This document shows positions 1-5,604 of a stretch of 5,661 nt of DNA, piece by piece. Location: NCBI GenBank assembly GCA_964496705.1, contig CAZCBJ010000240.1, positions 1 to 5,661 of the forward strand, in the 5' to 3' direction. This DNA is from CAZCBJ01 sp964496705 (GTDB lineage: Bacteria; Chloroflexota; Anaerolineae; Anaerolineales; Anaerolineaceae). A program made the position numbers and the translations under genes. Below the pieces are notes generated by a model that was not told the origin of the DNA, made no database searches, and saw only the letters and a program-made list of their open reading frames with translations. Every line of letters begins with the position of its first letter. The first letter of the stretch is position 1.

Positions 1-1
1 C

Positions 2-1009
2 AGCACCCCCGGCAATCCAGATTGGACTGTCGAGGTCATTCCCGCCAGCGGGGCCTTTAACAGCATGAGCAACCGTCATCTCAGTCTGGATGCCAGCAGC
101 CTTCCTCATCTCGCTTTCGGGGGCGATAGGCTACTTTATGCCCGCCACGACGGATTTTCCTGGCAGATTGAGATTGTGGACAGCATATCCGGTGTTAATC
201 TCGGCGCGAATGCCTCGCTGGCTCTGGATTCGAATAACCTACCGCATATCAGCTATTACGACAGCACCAATAAACGCCTCAAATATGCGCAGAAGATCAA
301 CGACGCCTGGCAGGTCACAACCGTGGACAATGCCCTCAAAGCCGGCGTATTCACCTCGATTGTGGTGGATGGCAATAACCATCCTCACATCGCCTATTTC
401 GATGACAACACAGACGATCTGAAATATGCGCGCTGGACCGGCAGCGAGTGGACGATTGCGGTGGTTGACTCGAGCAACATCACTGGCTTCTACCCATCCA
501 TCGCCTTGACCAGAGCCGGGCAGCCGCGCATTGCTTATTACGATTTTACCAACGCCGATCTGCGGCTGGCTTCCTGGAACGGCGCCGGTTGGCAATTGAC
601 ATTGGTTTCAGCGGAGGGTTCCACCGGCTTGTATCCTTCTCTCGCTCTGGATGCTGATGATCGGGCCTGGATTGCCTACTACAACAGCAGCAACCAGGAT
701 CTGATGCTCGCCCAACCGAGCGGCAGCACCTGGTCCATCAGTGTGGTCGATTCCACCGGCACGGTGGGGCTGTATCCATCTCTGCGGCTCTCTTCAACCG
801 GCGCGTGTAGGATTACTTATTATGATCAATCCAATGGCGATCTCAAACTGGCAGCCCGGGACGGCTCAAACTGGATCATCGAAACCGTGGATTCCAACGC
901 TAACACGGGGTTATTTACCTCATTGGCGCTGGATGGGAACGATCTGGCCGTTGTCAGCTACTATGACTCGACAGCCCGGCAAATGAAATTCGCCAGGCGC
1001 CTTCGCTGA
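2..1009 (+). CDS. Tandem 47-residue repeat, beta-propeller-like protein (5' partial)
   Basis: The frame is already open at base 2 and reads in the same repeat pattern before the first ATG at 65, so the gene starts upstream of the window and 65 is not its start. The protein is built of repeats with the pattern G(L/F)YPSLALD-x-IAYYD-xxN-x-DLKLA-x-W-xxxx-VDS. Counting residues from the ATG at 65, the conserved Trp recurs at -13, 33, 82, 129, 176, 223 and 270, giving spacings of 46, 49 and then four times 47. The last unit stops halfway, after the LKLA-like strand, at TGA 1007-1009. Repeats of this size with YYD and W signatures suggest a beta-propeller, in which a terminal half-blade would close the ring with the N-terminus; this is inference. 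Such proteins are often secreted, but the N-terminus is not visible. No catalytic motif is recognised and the function is unknown. Confidence 0.85.
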   Translation, partial: STPGNPDWTVEVIPASGAFNSMSNRHLSLDASSLPHLAFGGDRLLYARHDGFSWQIEIVDSISGVNLGANASLALDSNNLPHISYYDSTNKRLKYAQKINDAWQVTTVDNALKAGVFTSIVVDGNNHPHIAYFDDNTDDLKYARWTGSEWTIAVVDSSNITGFYPSIALTRAGQPRIAYYDFTNADLRLASWNGAGWQLTLVSAEGSTGLYPSLALDADDRAWIAYYNSSNQDLMLAQPSGSTWSISVVDSTGTVGLYPSLRLSSTGACRITYYDQSNGDLKLAARDGSNWIIETVDSNANTGLFTSLALDGNDLAVVSYYDSTARQMKFARRLR

Positions 1010-1017
1010 CGCTTGTG

Positions 1018-1026
1018 TGATAAAAT
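1018..1026 (+). promoter_or_regulatory. Candidate extended -10 promoter for the MFS gene
   Basis: TGATAAAAT has the TGN extension directly before TAAAAT, which matches five of six positions of TATAAT. Transcription would start near 1033, leaving about 29 nt before the ATG at 1062. No good -35 is seen, which is tolerable for an extended -10. The element begins 9 nt after the repeat-protein stop, so the MFS gene probably has its own promoter. Confidence 0.45.
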
Positions 1027-1061
1027 AGCCCTTCTATACGCCGTCATTGCCCCGGGATCCT

Positions 1062-2274
1062 ATGCACCATATTGCTGAACGTATACGCAACGCCAGCGCT
1101 CAATATCCGCGTCAGTTCTGGCTGTTGTTCTGGGGGGTGATGCTCAGCAGCACCGGCGCCAGCATGATCTGGCCGTTCATCATGCTGTATGCCACCAAAG
1201 TTCTGGGCATCCCCCTCTCAACCGCAACCACCATGATGACCCTCAACTCCGTTGCCGCCATTCTGGCCGCAATCGTCTCCGGTCAGATCGCTGACCGCGT
1301 GGGGCGTAAAGGGGTCATGGTTGCCAGCCTGCTGCTCAACAGCCTGGGCTTCATTCTGATGAGCCAGGCCACCAGCTATTATGCGCTGGCACTGGCGATG
1401 ATCATTCGCGGTGCATGCAATCCCCTATATCAGGTTGGTTCGGACGCCATGATGGCCGACCTGGTGCCAGCCGAAAAACGGGTGGATGCTTATTCGTTGC
1501 TGCGCACCAGCAACAATGCCGGCATCGCCATTGGCCCGGTGATCGGCGGTTTCCTGACCGGTTCATCTTACACCATAGCCTTCTTCGCCGCCGCCGCCTG
1601 CATGGCGCTGTACGGCATCCTGATGCTGGTTATCGGTCGTGAAACTTTACCGACCAAAGCCGACCAGACGACCGCATCCGAGGCTCTGGGCGGGTACGCA
1701 GAAATCACCAGGGACAGGTCTTTCATCGCATTCACGTTGATCACTTCAATCACCATGCTGACCGCCTCGATCATGTGGATTTTATTGGGGGTTTACGCGC
1801 AGAACCAGTTCGGTGTAAAGGAATCTCAATACGGATTTATCCCCATGACCAACGCACTCATGGTGGTTCTGTTGCAATTCGCCGTCACCCAATGGACCAA
1901 ACACCGCCCGCCCATCTGGATGATGGCACTGGGCACACTTTTCTATGCGTTTGGGGTGGGCAGTGTGGCGGTTGGACAGGGCTTCTGGGCATTCTGGGTC
2001 AGCATGGTGGTGATGACCATCGGCGAGCTGATCATCACCCCCACCGGCACCACCTGGGTGGCCAATCGCGCTCCAGCGGACATGCGCGGTCGCTACATGA
2101 GCATCTACGGTCTCACCTGGGCCATCGCCTCGGGAATCGGGCCGGTCNNNNNNNNNNNACCTGCTGGGACCCACAGCCACCTGGTATGGAGCATTTATCA
2201 TCGGTCTGCTGAGCGCGCTGAGTTTCAGTTTCATGGCGCTGATCCGCAAACGCAAGACTCAACCCATCGTCTGA
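1062..2274 (+). CDS. Major facilitator superfamily transporter (DHA1-like), interrupted by an N gap
   Basis: A 12-helix inner-membrane carrier of the drug/H+ antiporter-like MFS group; the substrate cannot be read from sequence. From the ATG at 1062 there are 362 codons before the Ns. Motif A, GQIADRVGRK, lies at residues 74-83 in the loop between helices 2 and 3. A motif-C-like stretch, NNAGIAIGPVIGG, is at 151-163 in helix 5. A basic TKHRPP loop follows in the second half, and GIGPV ends at the gap. After the gap the true C-terminus reads LLGPTATWYGAF, then a last helix, then RKRKTQPIV and TGA 2272-2274. That tail is in a different frame from the pre-gap part, so the N count is wrong, not the gene. 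Expected length is about 406 residues, normal for the family. TTG at 1047 is an alternative start, but neither start has a good ribosome binding site and ATG is preferred. Confidence 0.88.
2148..2158. other. Assembly gap of 11 Ns with wrong apparent length
   Basis: The eleven Ns fall inside the MFS gene, in the helix normally carrying a GPxxGGxxxD pattern. Before the gap the codons begin at positions divisible by 3; after it, the recognisable C-terminus begins at codon 2161, one base out of phase. The real missing length must therefore be one more than a multiple of 3. If the common GPxxGGxxxD spacing holds, six codons plus the first base of an Asp or Asn codon are missing, about 19 nt. The 19 is inference; the phase is seen directly. 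Confidence 0.9.
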
Positions 2275-2381
2275 TCTTCCTCTCCCGCTGCATCTTTGAG
2301 GGCCTTGCGCCGTCTGCGATAAGTGATGATCGCCCAATCGCCCTGCGCAGGGCGGTTTTCGGTGTCGCGCAGCACGGGCAA
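2259..2381 (-). CDS. Doubtful small ORF downstream of the photolyase gene
   Basis: A 40-codon minus-strand frame from TTG 2381 to TGA 2259-2261, beginning 40 nt after the photolyase stop. The peptide starts LPVLRDTENRPAQGDW, continues AIITYRRRRKALKD and ends EEDQTMG: a short hydrophobic patch followed by a strongly basic stretch and an acidic tail. It looks protein-like and about two thirds of its codons end in G or C. It overlaps the MFS C-terminus by 16 bp on the other strand. There is no Shine-Dalgarno for the TTG. An ATG at 2388 lies just upstream but in another frame; deletion of one base would join them. The product is not recognised. It may equally be a chance ORF, because the same bases form a plus-strand hairpin. 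Confidence 0.2.
   Translation of the reverse strand: MPVLRDTENRPAQGDWAIITYRRRRKALKDAAGEEDQTMG
2336..2359 (+). terminator. Candidate intrinsic terminator for the MFS gene
   Basis: The core is a perfect 16-base palindrome, CGCCCTGCGCAGGGCG, at 2339-2354. As RNA it folds into a stem that extends to 9 pairs (AAT with GTT, one U-G wobble) around a GCGC loop, and it runs into TTTT. It lies 61 nt after the MFS stop. On the minus strand no T-run follows, so it points with the MFS gene. The short T-run makes it a modest terminator. Confidence 0.45.
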
Positions 2382-2421
2382 CCGTCATGGCTTTGCAGAT
2401 TACCCCATTGCGACCCGCAGA

Positions 2422-3846
2422 TCATTTTTCTTCCTGTTTGCTCGCGCGATAAGCTTGCATAGCTCGCTGATATACCTGAACAACCCGCTCTTTTGCAGCA
2501 GCGTGAACCACAATCGGATGTGGGTAGTCCCTGCCGATCCGGCAGCCAGCCAGAGACTGCTCTTCCTCGGGCATCAGCCAGGGGGAATGGATGAACTCCT
2601 GCTTTACCTTTCGCAATTCCGGAACCCAACGGCGCACGTAATTACCGGCAGAATCGTGTTTTTGACCCTGGGAAACCGGGTTGAACACGCGGAAGTACGG
2701 CGCCGCATCGGTCCCCACCCCCGCCGTCCATTGCCAGCCGCCGTTGTTGGTCGCCGGGTCGCCGTCCACCAAATGCTGCATGAACCACGCCTCTCCCTCC
2801 TGCCAGTTGATCAGCAGGTCCTTGACCAAAAATGAAGCCACGATCATCCTTGCCCGGTTGTGCATCCATCCGGTCTCTCGCAACTGGCGCATGGCAGCGT
2901 CCACCACCGGATAGCCAGTCAAACCATCCCGCCAGGCATTTAGATCAGCCGGCGAATCCCGCCACGGTATGCTGCGGAAAGCAGGATTGAAGGCGTCCTT
3001 CAACACATGTGGAAAATGGTACAGGATCGACTGGTAGAAATCGCGCCAGATCAACTCATTCACCCATGTCTCACACCCCAAAATGGCCTCTTCATCCCTG
3101 GCCGATTGGACTGCCTGCCGCGCAGAGAGGAGCGCCTCGCGCGCCGAGATCATCCCAAAACGCATATACGGCGAAAGTACAGATGTTCCCTCGCCATCCA
3201 GAAGGTTGCGCCCCTCGCGATATTGGTAAATCGGACCGTTTATAAAGGTCTGCAGCCGCCGGCGCGCCTCTTTCTGCCCGGGAATGAACATTGCGGTTGG
3301 CCGCGAATCCTCCCAAGGCTCAGAGAAGATGCGCGGAGAAGACCGAAATTGGGGCAAGGGGAGGTTGTGCACCTCAGAGGGCTGCGGCAGCGCCTTCCAT
3401 GCCTTACTGAATGGGGTGAAGACGGTATAGGGAGAGCCGTCCGCTTTGCGCACCAGCGCAGGGTGAATCAAAGAGATGCCCTGTACCAGGATGAGCCGAA
3501 AAGATTCTGACACCTGACGGTCCCGGCTGCGCGCATAAGGAGAATAATCTTCTTCTGCAAAAATTTTCTGGATCACGATTTCTGCAGATAACCCTGTAAA
3601 AACATCCACCGGTCTGCCGGAGCGGATGACCAGTTGGCTGCCCTGCGAGAGCAAATCTTCCTGAAGCCTCCTGATGCCGGAAAACAGGAAATTTTGTCGA
3701 TTTTGGGCTGGCAAACGGTTAAGCGCTGGGTCACGGATGAACAATGGCAGGACCGGAAGACCAGCCTGTAGTGCAGTCATCAACGTCGGATTATCTTCGA
3801 TCCGCAGGTCGCGGCGGATCCACCAAATATTAACGGGAGAATGCAT
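2422..3846 (-). CDS. phrB: Deoxyribodipyrimidine photolyase (class I CPD photolyase)
   Basis: A cytoplasmic flavoprotein that uses blue light to split cyclobutane pyrimidine dimers in DNA. The 474 residues match the usual family length. The N-terminal antenna domain opens with WWIRRDLRIEDNPTL (8-22). The FAD domain carries QYREGRNLL from 208 and TSVLSPYMRFG at 221-231, then WVNELIWRDFY (261-271), whose E264 and W267 correspond to E. coli E274 and W277. TGYPVVDAAMRQL (310-322) and NNGGWQW (367-373) follow. The tryptophan relay is complete: W295, W348 and W371 match E. coli W306, W359 and W382. N367 matches N378, typical of CPD photolyases rather than cryptochromes. The MTHF-binding Asn-Glu of E. 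coli (108-109) is replaced by Tyr-Ala in SPYARSRD, so the antenna may be another cofactor. GGGAGG lies 5 nt before the ATG. The gene converges on the MFS gene and is divergent from the DUF2085 gene. Confidence 0.96.
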   Translation of the reverse strand: MHSPVNIWWIRRDLRIEDNPTLMTALQAGLPVLPLFIRDPALNRLPAQNRQNFLFSGIRRLQEDLLSQGSQLVIRSGRPVDVFTGLSAEIVIQKIFAEEDYSPYARSRDRQVSESFRLILVQGISLIHPALVRKADGSPYTVFTPFSKAWKALPQPSEVHNLPLPQFRSSPRIFSEPWEDSRPTAMFIPGQKEARRRLQTFINGPIYQYREGRNLLDGEGTSVLSPYMRFGMISAREALLSARQAVQSARDEEAILGCETWVNELIWRDFYQSILYHFPHVLKDAFNPAFRSIPWRDSPADLNAWRDGLTGYPVVDAAMRQLRETGWMHNRARMIVASFLVKDLLINWQEGEAWFMQHLVDGDPATNNGGWQWTAGVGTDAAPYFRVFNPVSQGQKHDSAGNYVRRWVPELRKVKQEFIHSPWLMPEEEQSLAGCRIGRDYPHPIVVHAAAKERVVQVYQRAMQAYRASKQEEK

Positions 3847-3851
3847 GGATA

Positions 3852-3857
3852 CCTCCC
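3852..3857 (-). promoter_or_regulatory. Shine-Dalgarno of the photolyase gene
   Basis: On the minus strand GGGAGG stands 5 nt before the ATG at 3846 and fixes that start. It touches the end of the upstream terminator T-tract (3858), so a terminated transcript stops just short of this site. Confidence 0.8.
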
Positions 3858-3887
3858 AAACAAAAGGCCGCCCGGATGGGCGACCTT
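3858..3887 (-). terminator. Intrinsic terminator in the photolyase 5' leader
   Basis: Read on the minus strand, AAGGTCGCCC, a loop of ATCC, and GGGCGGCCTT form a 10-pair stem with one G-U pair, followed by TTTTGTTT. On the plus strand the G-U pair becomes a C-A mismatch, and no T-run follows, so the element is oriented toward the photolyase gene. It ends 11 nt before the photolyase ATG. The only gene upstream is on the opposite strand, so the terminator has no upstream gene to serve except the short leader ORF. This points to conditional termination within the leader. Confidence 0.75.
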
Positions 3888-3940
3888 CGGTTGGCGCTGC
3901 AGCTTCCTTCAGGATAAACCGAGGAGGGATGCTGCAGCGC
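3858..3940 (-). promoter_or_regulatory. Candidate cis-regulatory leader RNA: stem, pseudoknot and terminator
   Basis: Stem 1 is a perfect 10-bp inverted repeat, GCGCTGCAGC with GCTGCAGCGC (3931-3940 with 3894-3903), enclosing 27 nt. Part of that loop, CCTCGGTT on the minus strand (3917-3924), can pair with AACCGAAGG just past stem 1 (3884-3892), giving eight pairs with one bulged base. Stem 1 and this stem 2, joined by one nucleotide, would form an H-type pseudoknot. Stem 2 uses AAGG at 3884-3887, the bases that close the terminator next to its T-tract, so pseudoknot and full terminator exclude each other. These pairings are seen in the sequence; their use as a switch is inference. No known riboswitch core, including the T-box sequence or a B12 box, was recognised. 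Confidence 0.5.
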
Positions 3941-3965
3941 TGTGTAAATTACTACTGTCACACAT
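3909..3965 (-). CDS. Putative 18-residue leader peptide upstream of the photolyase gene
   Basis: ATG at 3965 opens an 18-codon frame, MCDSSNLHSAAASLLGLS, ending at TGA 3909-3911. It is preceded by AGGAGGTG, complementary to the full 16S anti-Shine-Dalgarno, with 9 nt to the ATG, slightly longer than ideal. This is the best ribosome binding site in the window and no other ORF can use it. The ORF covers the 5' arm of stem 1 and the loop segment that forms the pseudoknot, and its stop codon lies inside the stem 1 loop. A translating ribosome would therefore decide which RNA structure forms, as in classical attenuation. The peptide has five Ser and four Leu codons (two of them TTA) but no single dominant amino acid, so the signal sensed is unknown. 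Confidence 0.45.
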   Translation of the reverse strand: MCDSSNLHSAAASLLGLS

Positions 3966-3974
3966 TTTTAGCAC

Positions 3975-3982
3975 CACCTCCT
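3975..3982 (-). promoter_or_regulatory. Perfect Shine-Dalgarno of the leader ORF
   Basis: AGGAGGTG on the minus strand matches all eight bases of the canonical anti-Shine-Dalgarno complement. It is stronger than the site of any full-length gene here and serves only the 18-codon leader ORF. Confidence 0.6.
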
Positions 3983-4026
3983 CTTCTTAAAGATGGCTGG
4001 GTTGTTAAGTACTTCATAATAATGAG

Positions 4027-4058
4027 ATTATTTTTTCATACTTCGAGACTTTTGTCAA
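4027..4058 (-). promoter_or_regulatory. Candidate promoter of the photolyase leader
   Basis: The -35 is a perfect TTGACA at 4053-4058 (minus). With a 17-nt spacer the -10 would be AAAAAT (4030-4035, four of six). With a 20-nt spacer it would be AATAAT (4027-4032, five of six). Long 19-20 nt spacers are typical of promoters activated by MerR-family regulators, which include light-sensing members, but no clear operator dyad is visible within the spacer. Transcription would start near 4020, giving a leader of about 170 nt. Confidence 0.5.
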
Positions 4059-4062
4059 GCAC

Positions 4063-4091
4063 TTGCGCCGTGCTGTATAAACCCATATAAT
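4063..4091 (+). promoter_or_regulatory. Promoter of the DUF2085 gene, near-leaderless
   Basis: A perfect TATAAT at 4086-4091 stands 17 nt after TTGCGC (4063-4068, matching only the TTG of the -35). The start of transcription would fall near 4098, about 4 nt before the ATG at 4102. With no Shine-Dalgarno present, this predicts a leaderless or almost leaderless mRNA. Its -35 is separated from that of the photolyase promoter by only 4 nt. Confidence 0.6.
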
Positions 4092-4101
4092 CAATCCATT
4101 C

Positions 4102-4895
4102 ATGCAACCAGACCGACCGCCCCGTCGAAAATTGAATAAACAATACCTGCTCTACTTCTTCACCGGTGTAATCTTTGCGGTCTGGCTGGTTTTGACCCCT
4201 CCCGGCCTGTTGGGCAAAGCGGATGCTGTGGGGTATGCAGTCTGCCATCGCATTGATAAACGTTCGTTTTATTTGGAAGATCGTCAAACGCCTTTATGCG
4301 CGCGCTGTTCTGGAATGTACTTGGGGGCATTGGTGGCTTTGATCTACCAGCTCCGCCTGGGGAAGAAAGGCGGAACTCCTTCATTGAAAATACTGATCGC
4401 CCTGGGAATATTTGTCATCGCCTTTGGCATTGACGGCGTAAATTCGTGCCAGGTTTTAGAGGACTTTACCCGCCCCATAATGCCCTGCGCCTCGCTACCG
4501 GCATGGGCTTAGGGATTGGCATGACTTCGATGTTATTGCCCATTTTTCATCAGACCGTGTGGAAAGATTGGAACAACCTTCCGATGTTTTCCACCTGGAG
4601 ACAGTTGGCTGAAATTATCATCTTGTGCATCGTCGCCGGCCTGGCGTTATACTCTGAGGTGCCTTTCCTCCTCTATCCATTGGCTTTGCTCAGCTCCGCC
4701 ACAGTCCTGATTATGCTGGCCATGATTTTCAGCCTGGTGTGGACCATGATCGGCAAGCGGGAAAACAGCTATACATCTTTCCGACAATTGGTGCCGTTGC
4801 TCATCGGCGGTTTTGCCACCGCGCTGCTCCAAATCGCGATCATGGATTATGGACGTTTCATCATCACCGGCACCTGGAACGGCTTTTTTTCCTGA
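4102..4895 (+). CDS. DUF2085 multi-pass membrane protein, interrupted by a one-base frameshift
   Basis: The first frame (4102-4512) begins MQPDRPPRRKL and has a membrane helix at about residues 16-33. It then carries the DUF2085 signature: AVCHRIDKRSF (C48, H49, R50), LCARCSGMYLG (C66, R68, C69), a second helix and FGIDGVNS. The rest of the family pattern, LYPPHNALRLATG, is in another frame that continues to TGA 4893-4895 and ends TGTWNGFFS. The frames differ as if one base were missing between about 4443 and 4463. The break could lie before GTG 4446 (giving DGVNS-x-PGFRGLYPPHN) or at the GAGGA near 4459-4463 (QVLEGLYPPHN). Repaired, the protein has about 264 residues. Function is unknown; the paired Cys motifs suggest metal or redox chemistry, which is inference. 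A sequencing error is more likely than decay, since both halves remain well conserved in pattern. Confidence 0.8.
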
Positions 4896-4951
4896 TCGGC
4901 GCTTATTTTTTATCCTGTTACTCGCCGTTCACTTGTCATTTCTGTTCATGG

Positions 4952-4979
4952 AAAAAAATTCCCGGCATGAATCTTTTTT
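4952..4979 (+). terminator. Weak AT-rich hairpin after the DUF2085 gene
   Basis: Six A's plus ATTC, a loop of CCGGCAT, then GAAT and, after one bulged C, six T's can form ten pairs. The stem is A-T rich, so it would be a weak terminator. It sits 57 nt after the DUF2085 stop and before the DUF4126 promoter region. Confidence 0.25.
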
Positions 4980-4991
4980 ACTATTTTATGC

Positions 4992-5000
4992 TATGATAAT
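4992..5000 (+). promoter_or_regulatory. Candidate -10 element for the DUF4126 gene
   Basis: TATGATAAT contains two overlapping five-of-six matches to TATAAT (TATGAT and GATAAT). No convincing -35 is visible. Transcription would begin near 5004-5007, about 25 nt before the ATG at 5030. No Shine-Dalgarno precedes that ATG; the spacer is an A-rich run. Confidence 0.35.
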
Positions 5001-5029
5001 GACTATATCTTTCAGTCGTTGAATAAAAA

Positions 5030-5596
5030 ATGGAGATATTAGGAATTCTTTCCGCATTTGGTTTATCCGCCAGCGCAGGGTTGAACGCATATATACCGCT
5101 GTTGGTGGTGGCTTTGCTGGGACGGTTCACCAATCTGATCACACTCAATGAGCCTTGGAATGTGCTGGAGAGCTGGTGGAGCATTGGTATATTGGTTGTC
5201 TTGTCGCTGGTTGAATTCTTTGCCGACAAGGTTCCAGCAGTCAATCACATTAATGATGTCATCCAGACCATCATCCGCCCGGCAGCCGGCGCCATCGCTT
5301 TTGCCGCAAGCGCGCATATCATCACCAACGTGCATCCGGTCATTTCTTTGCTGCTTGGATTATTGGTCGCAGGTGGAGTGCATGTGGTCAAATCTGCCGC
5401 CATTCGTCCTGCCGTCACTGCGACCACCGGCGGGGCTGGGAACGTCCCGGTCAGCATCTTGGAAGACATCACCTCAACTGTCGTTTCGATTCTTTCAGTC
5501 ATCGTTCCAGTGATCATCGCCTGCCTTCTGGTCGTCATCACCGCCTGGGTCGTTTTCCTGCTGTGGAAACGCGCTCGGCGTTCATCGACTGGGTAA
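5030..5596 (+). CDS. DUF4126 family integral membrane protein
   Basis: A 188-residue membrane protein of unknown function. Family hallmarks appear in order: FGLSASAGLNAYIPLL at 10-25 in the first helix; a second helix at about 51-64; ADKVPAVNHINDVIQ at 65-79 running into TIIRPAAGAIAFAA at 80-93; helices at about 104-120; VHVVKSAAIRPAVTATT at 117-133; GNVPVSILED at 137-146; and a final helix at about 149-179 followed by the basic tail KRARRSSTG. The conserved Asp-Lys, Arg-Pro and Glu-Asp motifs are typical of the family and lie between helices. Length and N-terminus agree with the family, supporting ATG 5030 despite the lack of a Shine-Dalgarno. It is probably co-transcribed with the following ORF, 21 nt downstream. 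No biochemical role is established that I can name. Confidence 0.9.
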   Translation: MEILGILSAFGLSASAGLNAYIPLLVVALLGRFTNLITLNEPWNVLESWWSIGILVVLSLVEFFADKVPAVNHINDVIQTIIRPAAGAIAFAASAHIITNVHPVISLLLGLLVAGGVHVVKSAAIRPAVTATTGGAGNVPVSILEDITSTVVSILSVIVPVIIACLLVVITAWVVFLLWKRARRSSTG

Positions 5597-5604
5597 TTTA
5601 TTAG

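Noticed and set aside
65..67. ATG 65 as the start of the repeat protein
   Set aside because: The repeat pattern (a Trp-Thr-Val-Glu-Val strand) continues in frame upstream to base 2, so the gene begins outside the window.
1047..1061. TTG at 1047 as the MFS start
   Set aside because: No Shine-Dalgarno and only five extra residues; ATG 1062 is the simpler start, though not proven.
2159..2462. Continuation of the MFS frame through the Ns to a stop at 2460-2462
   Set aside because: The tail has no membrane helix and the proper C-terminus is clearly in the next frame, ending at 2274.
2323..2835. Plus-strand 170-codon ORF overlapping the photolyase gene
   Set aside because: It is antisense to strongly conserved photolyase motifs, its translation resembles no protein, and it lacks a ribosome binding site.
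3007..3510. Plus-strand 167-codon ORF inside the photolyase gene
   Set aside because: Shadow of the minus-strand codons; Arg- and Pro-rich with no domain pattern.
3847..4020. T-box or cobalamin riboswitch upstream of the photolyase gene
   Set aside because: The T-box core (GGGTGGNACCGCG-like) and the B12 box (GCCACT-like) are both absent.
3674..4090. Plus-strand 138-codon ORF across the divergent control region
   Set aside because: Half is antisense to the photolyase N-terminus and the rest runs through promoter and terminator elements; it has no recognisable protein pattern.
4884..5022. Extension of the DUF2085 protein beyond 4895 by an indel in the seven-T run
   Set aside because: The ending TGTWNGFFS looks like the normal end of the family, so no frameshift is needed here, although the downstream frame contains a short hydrophobic stretch.
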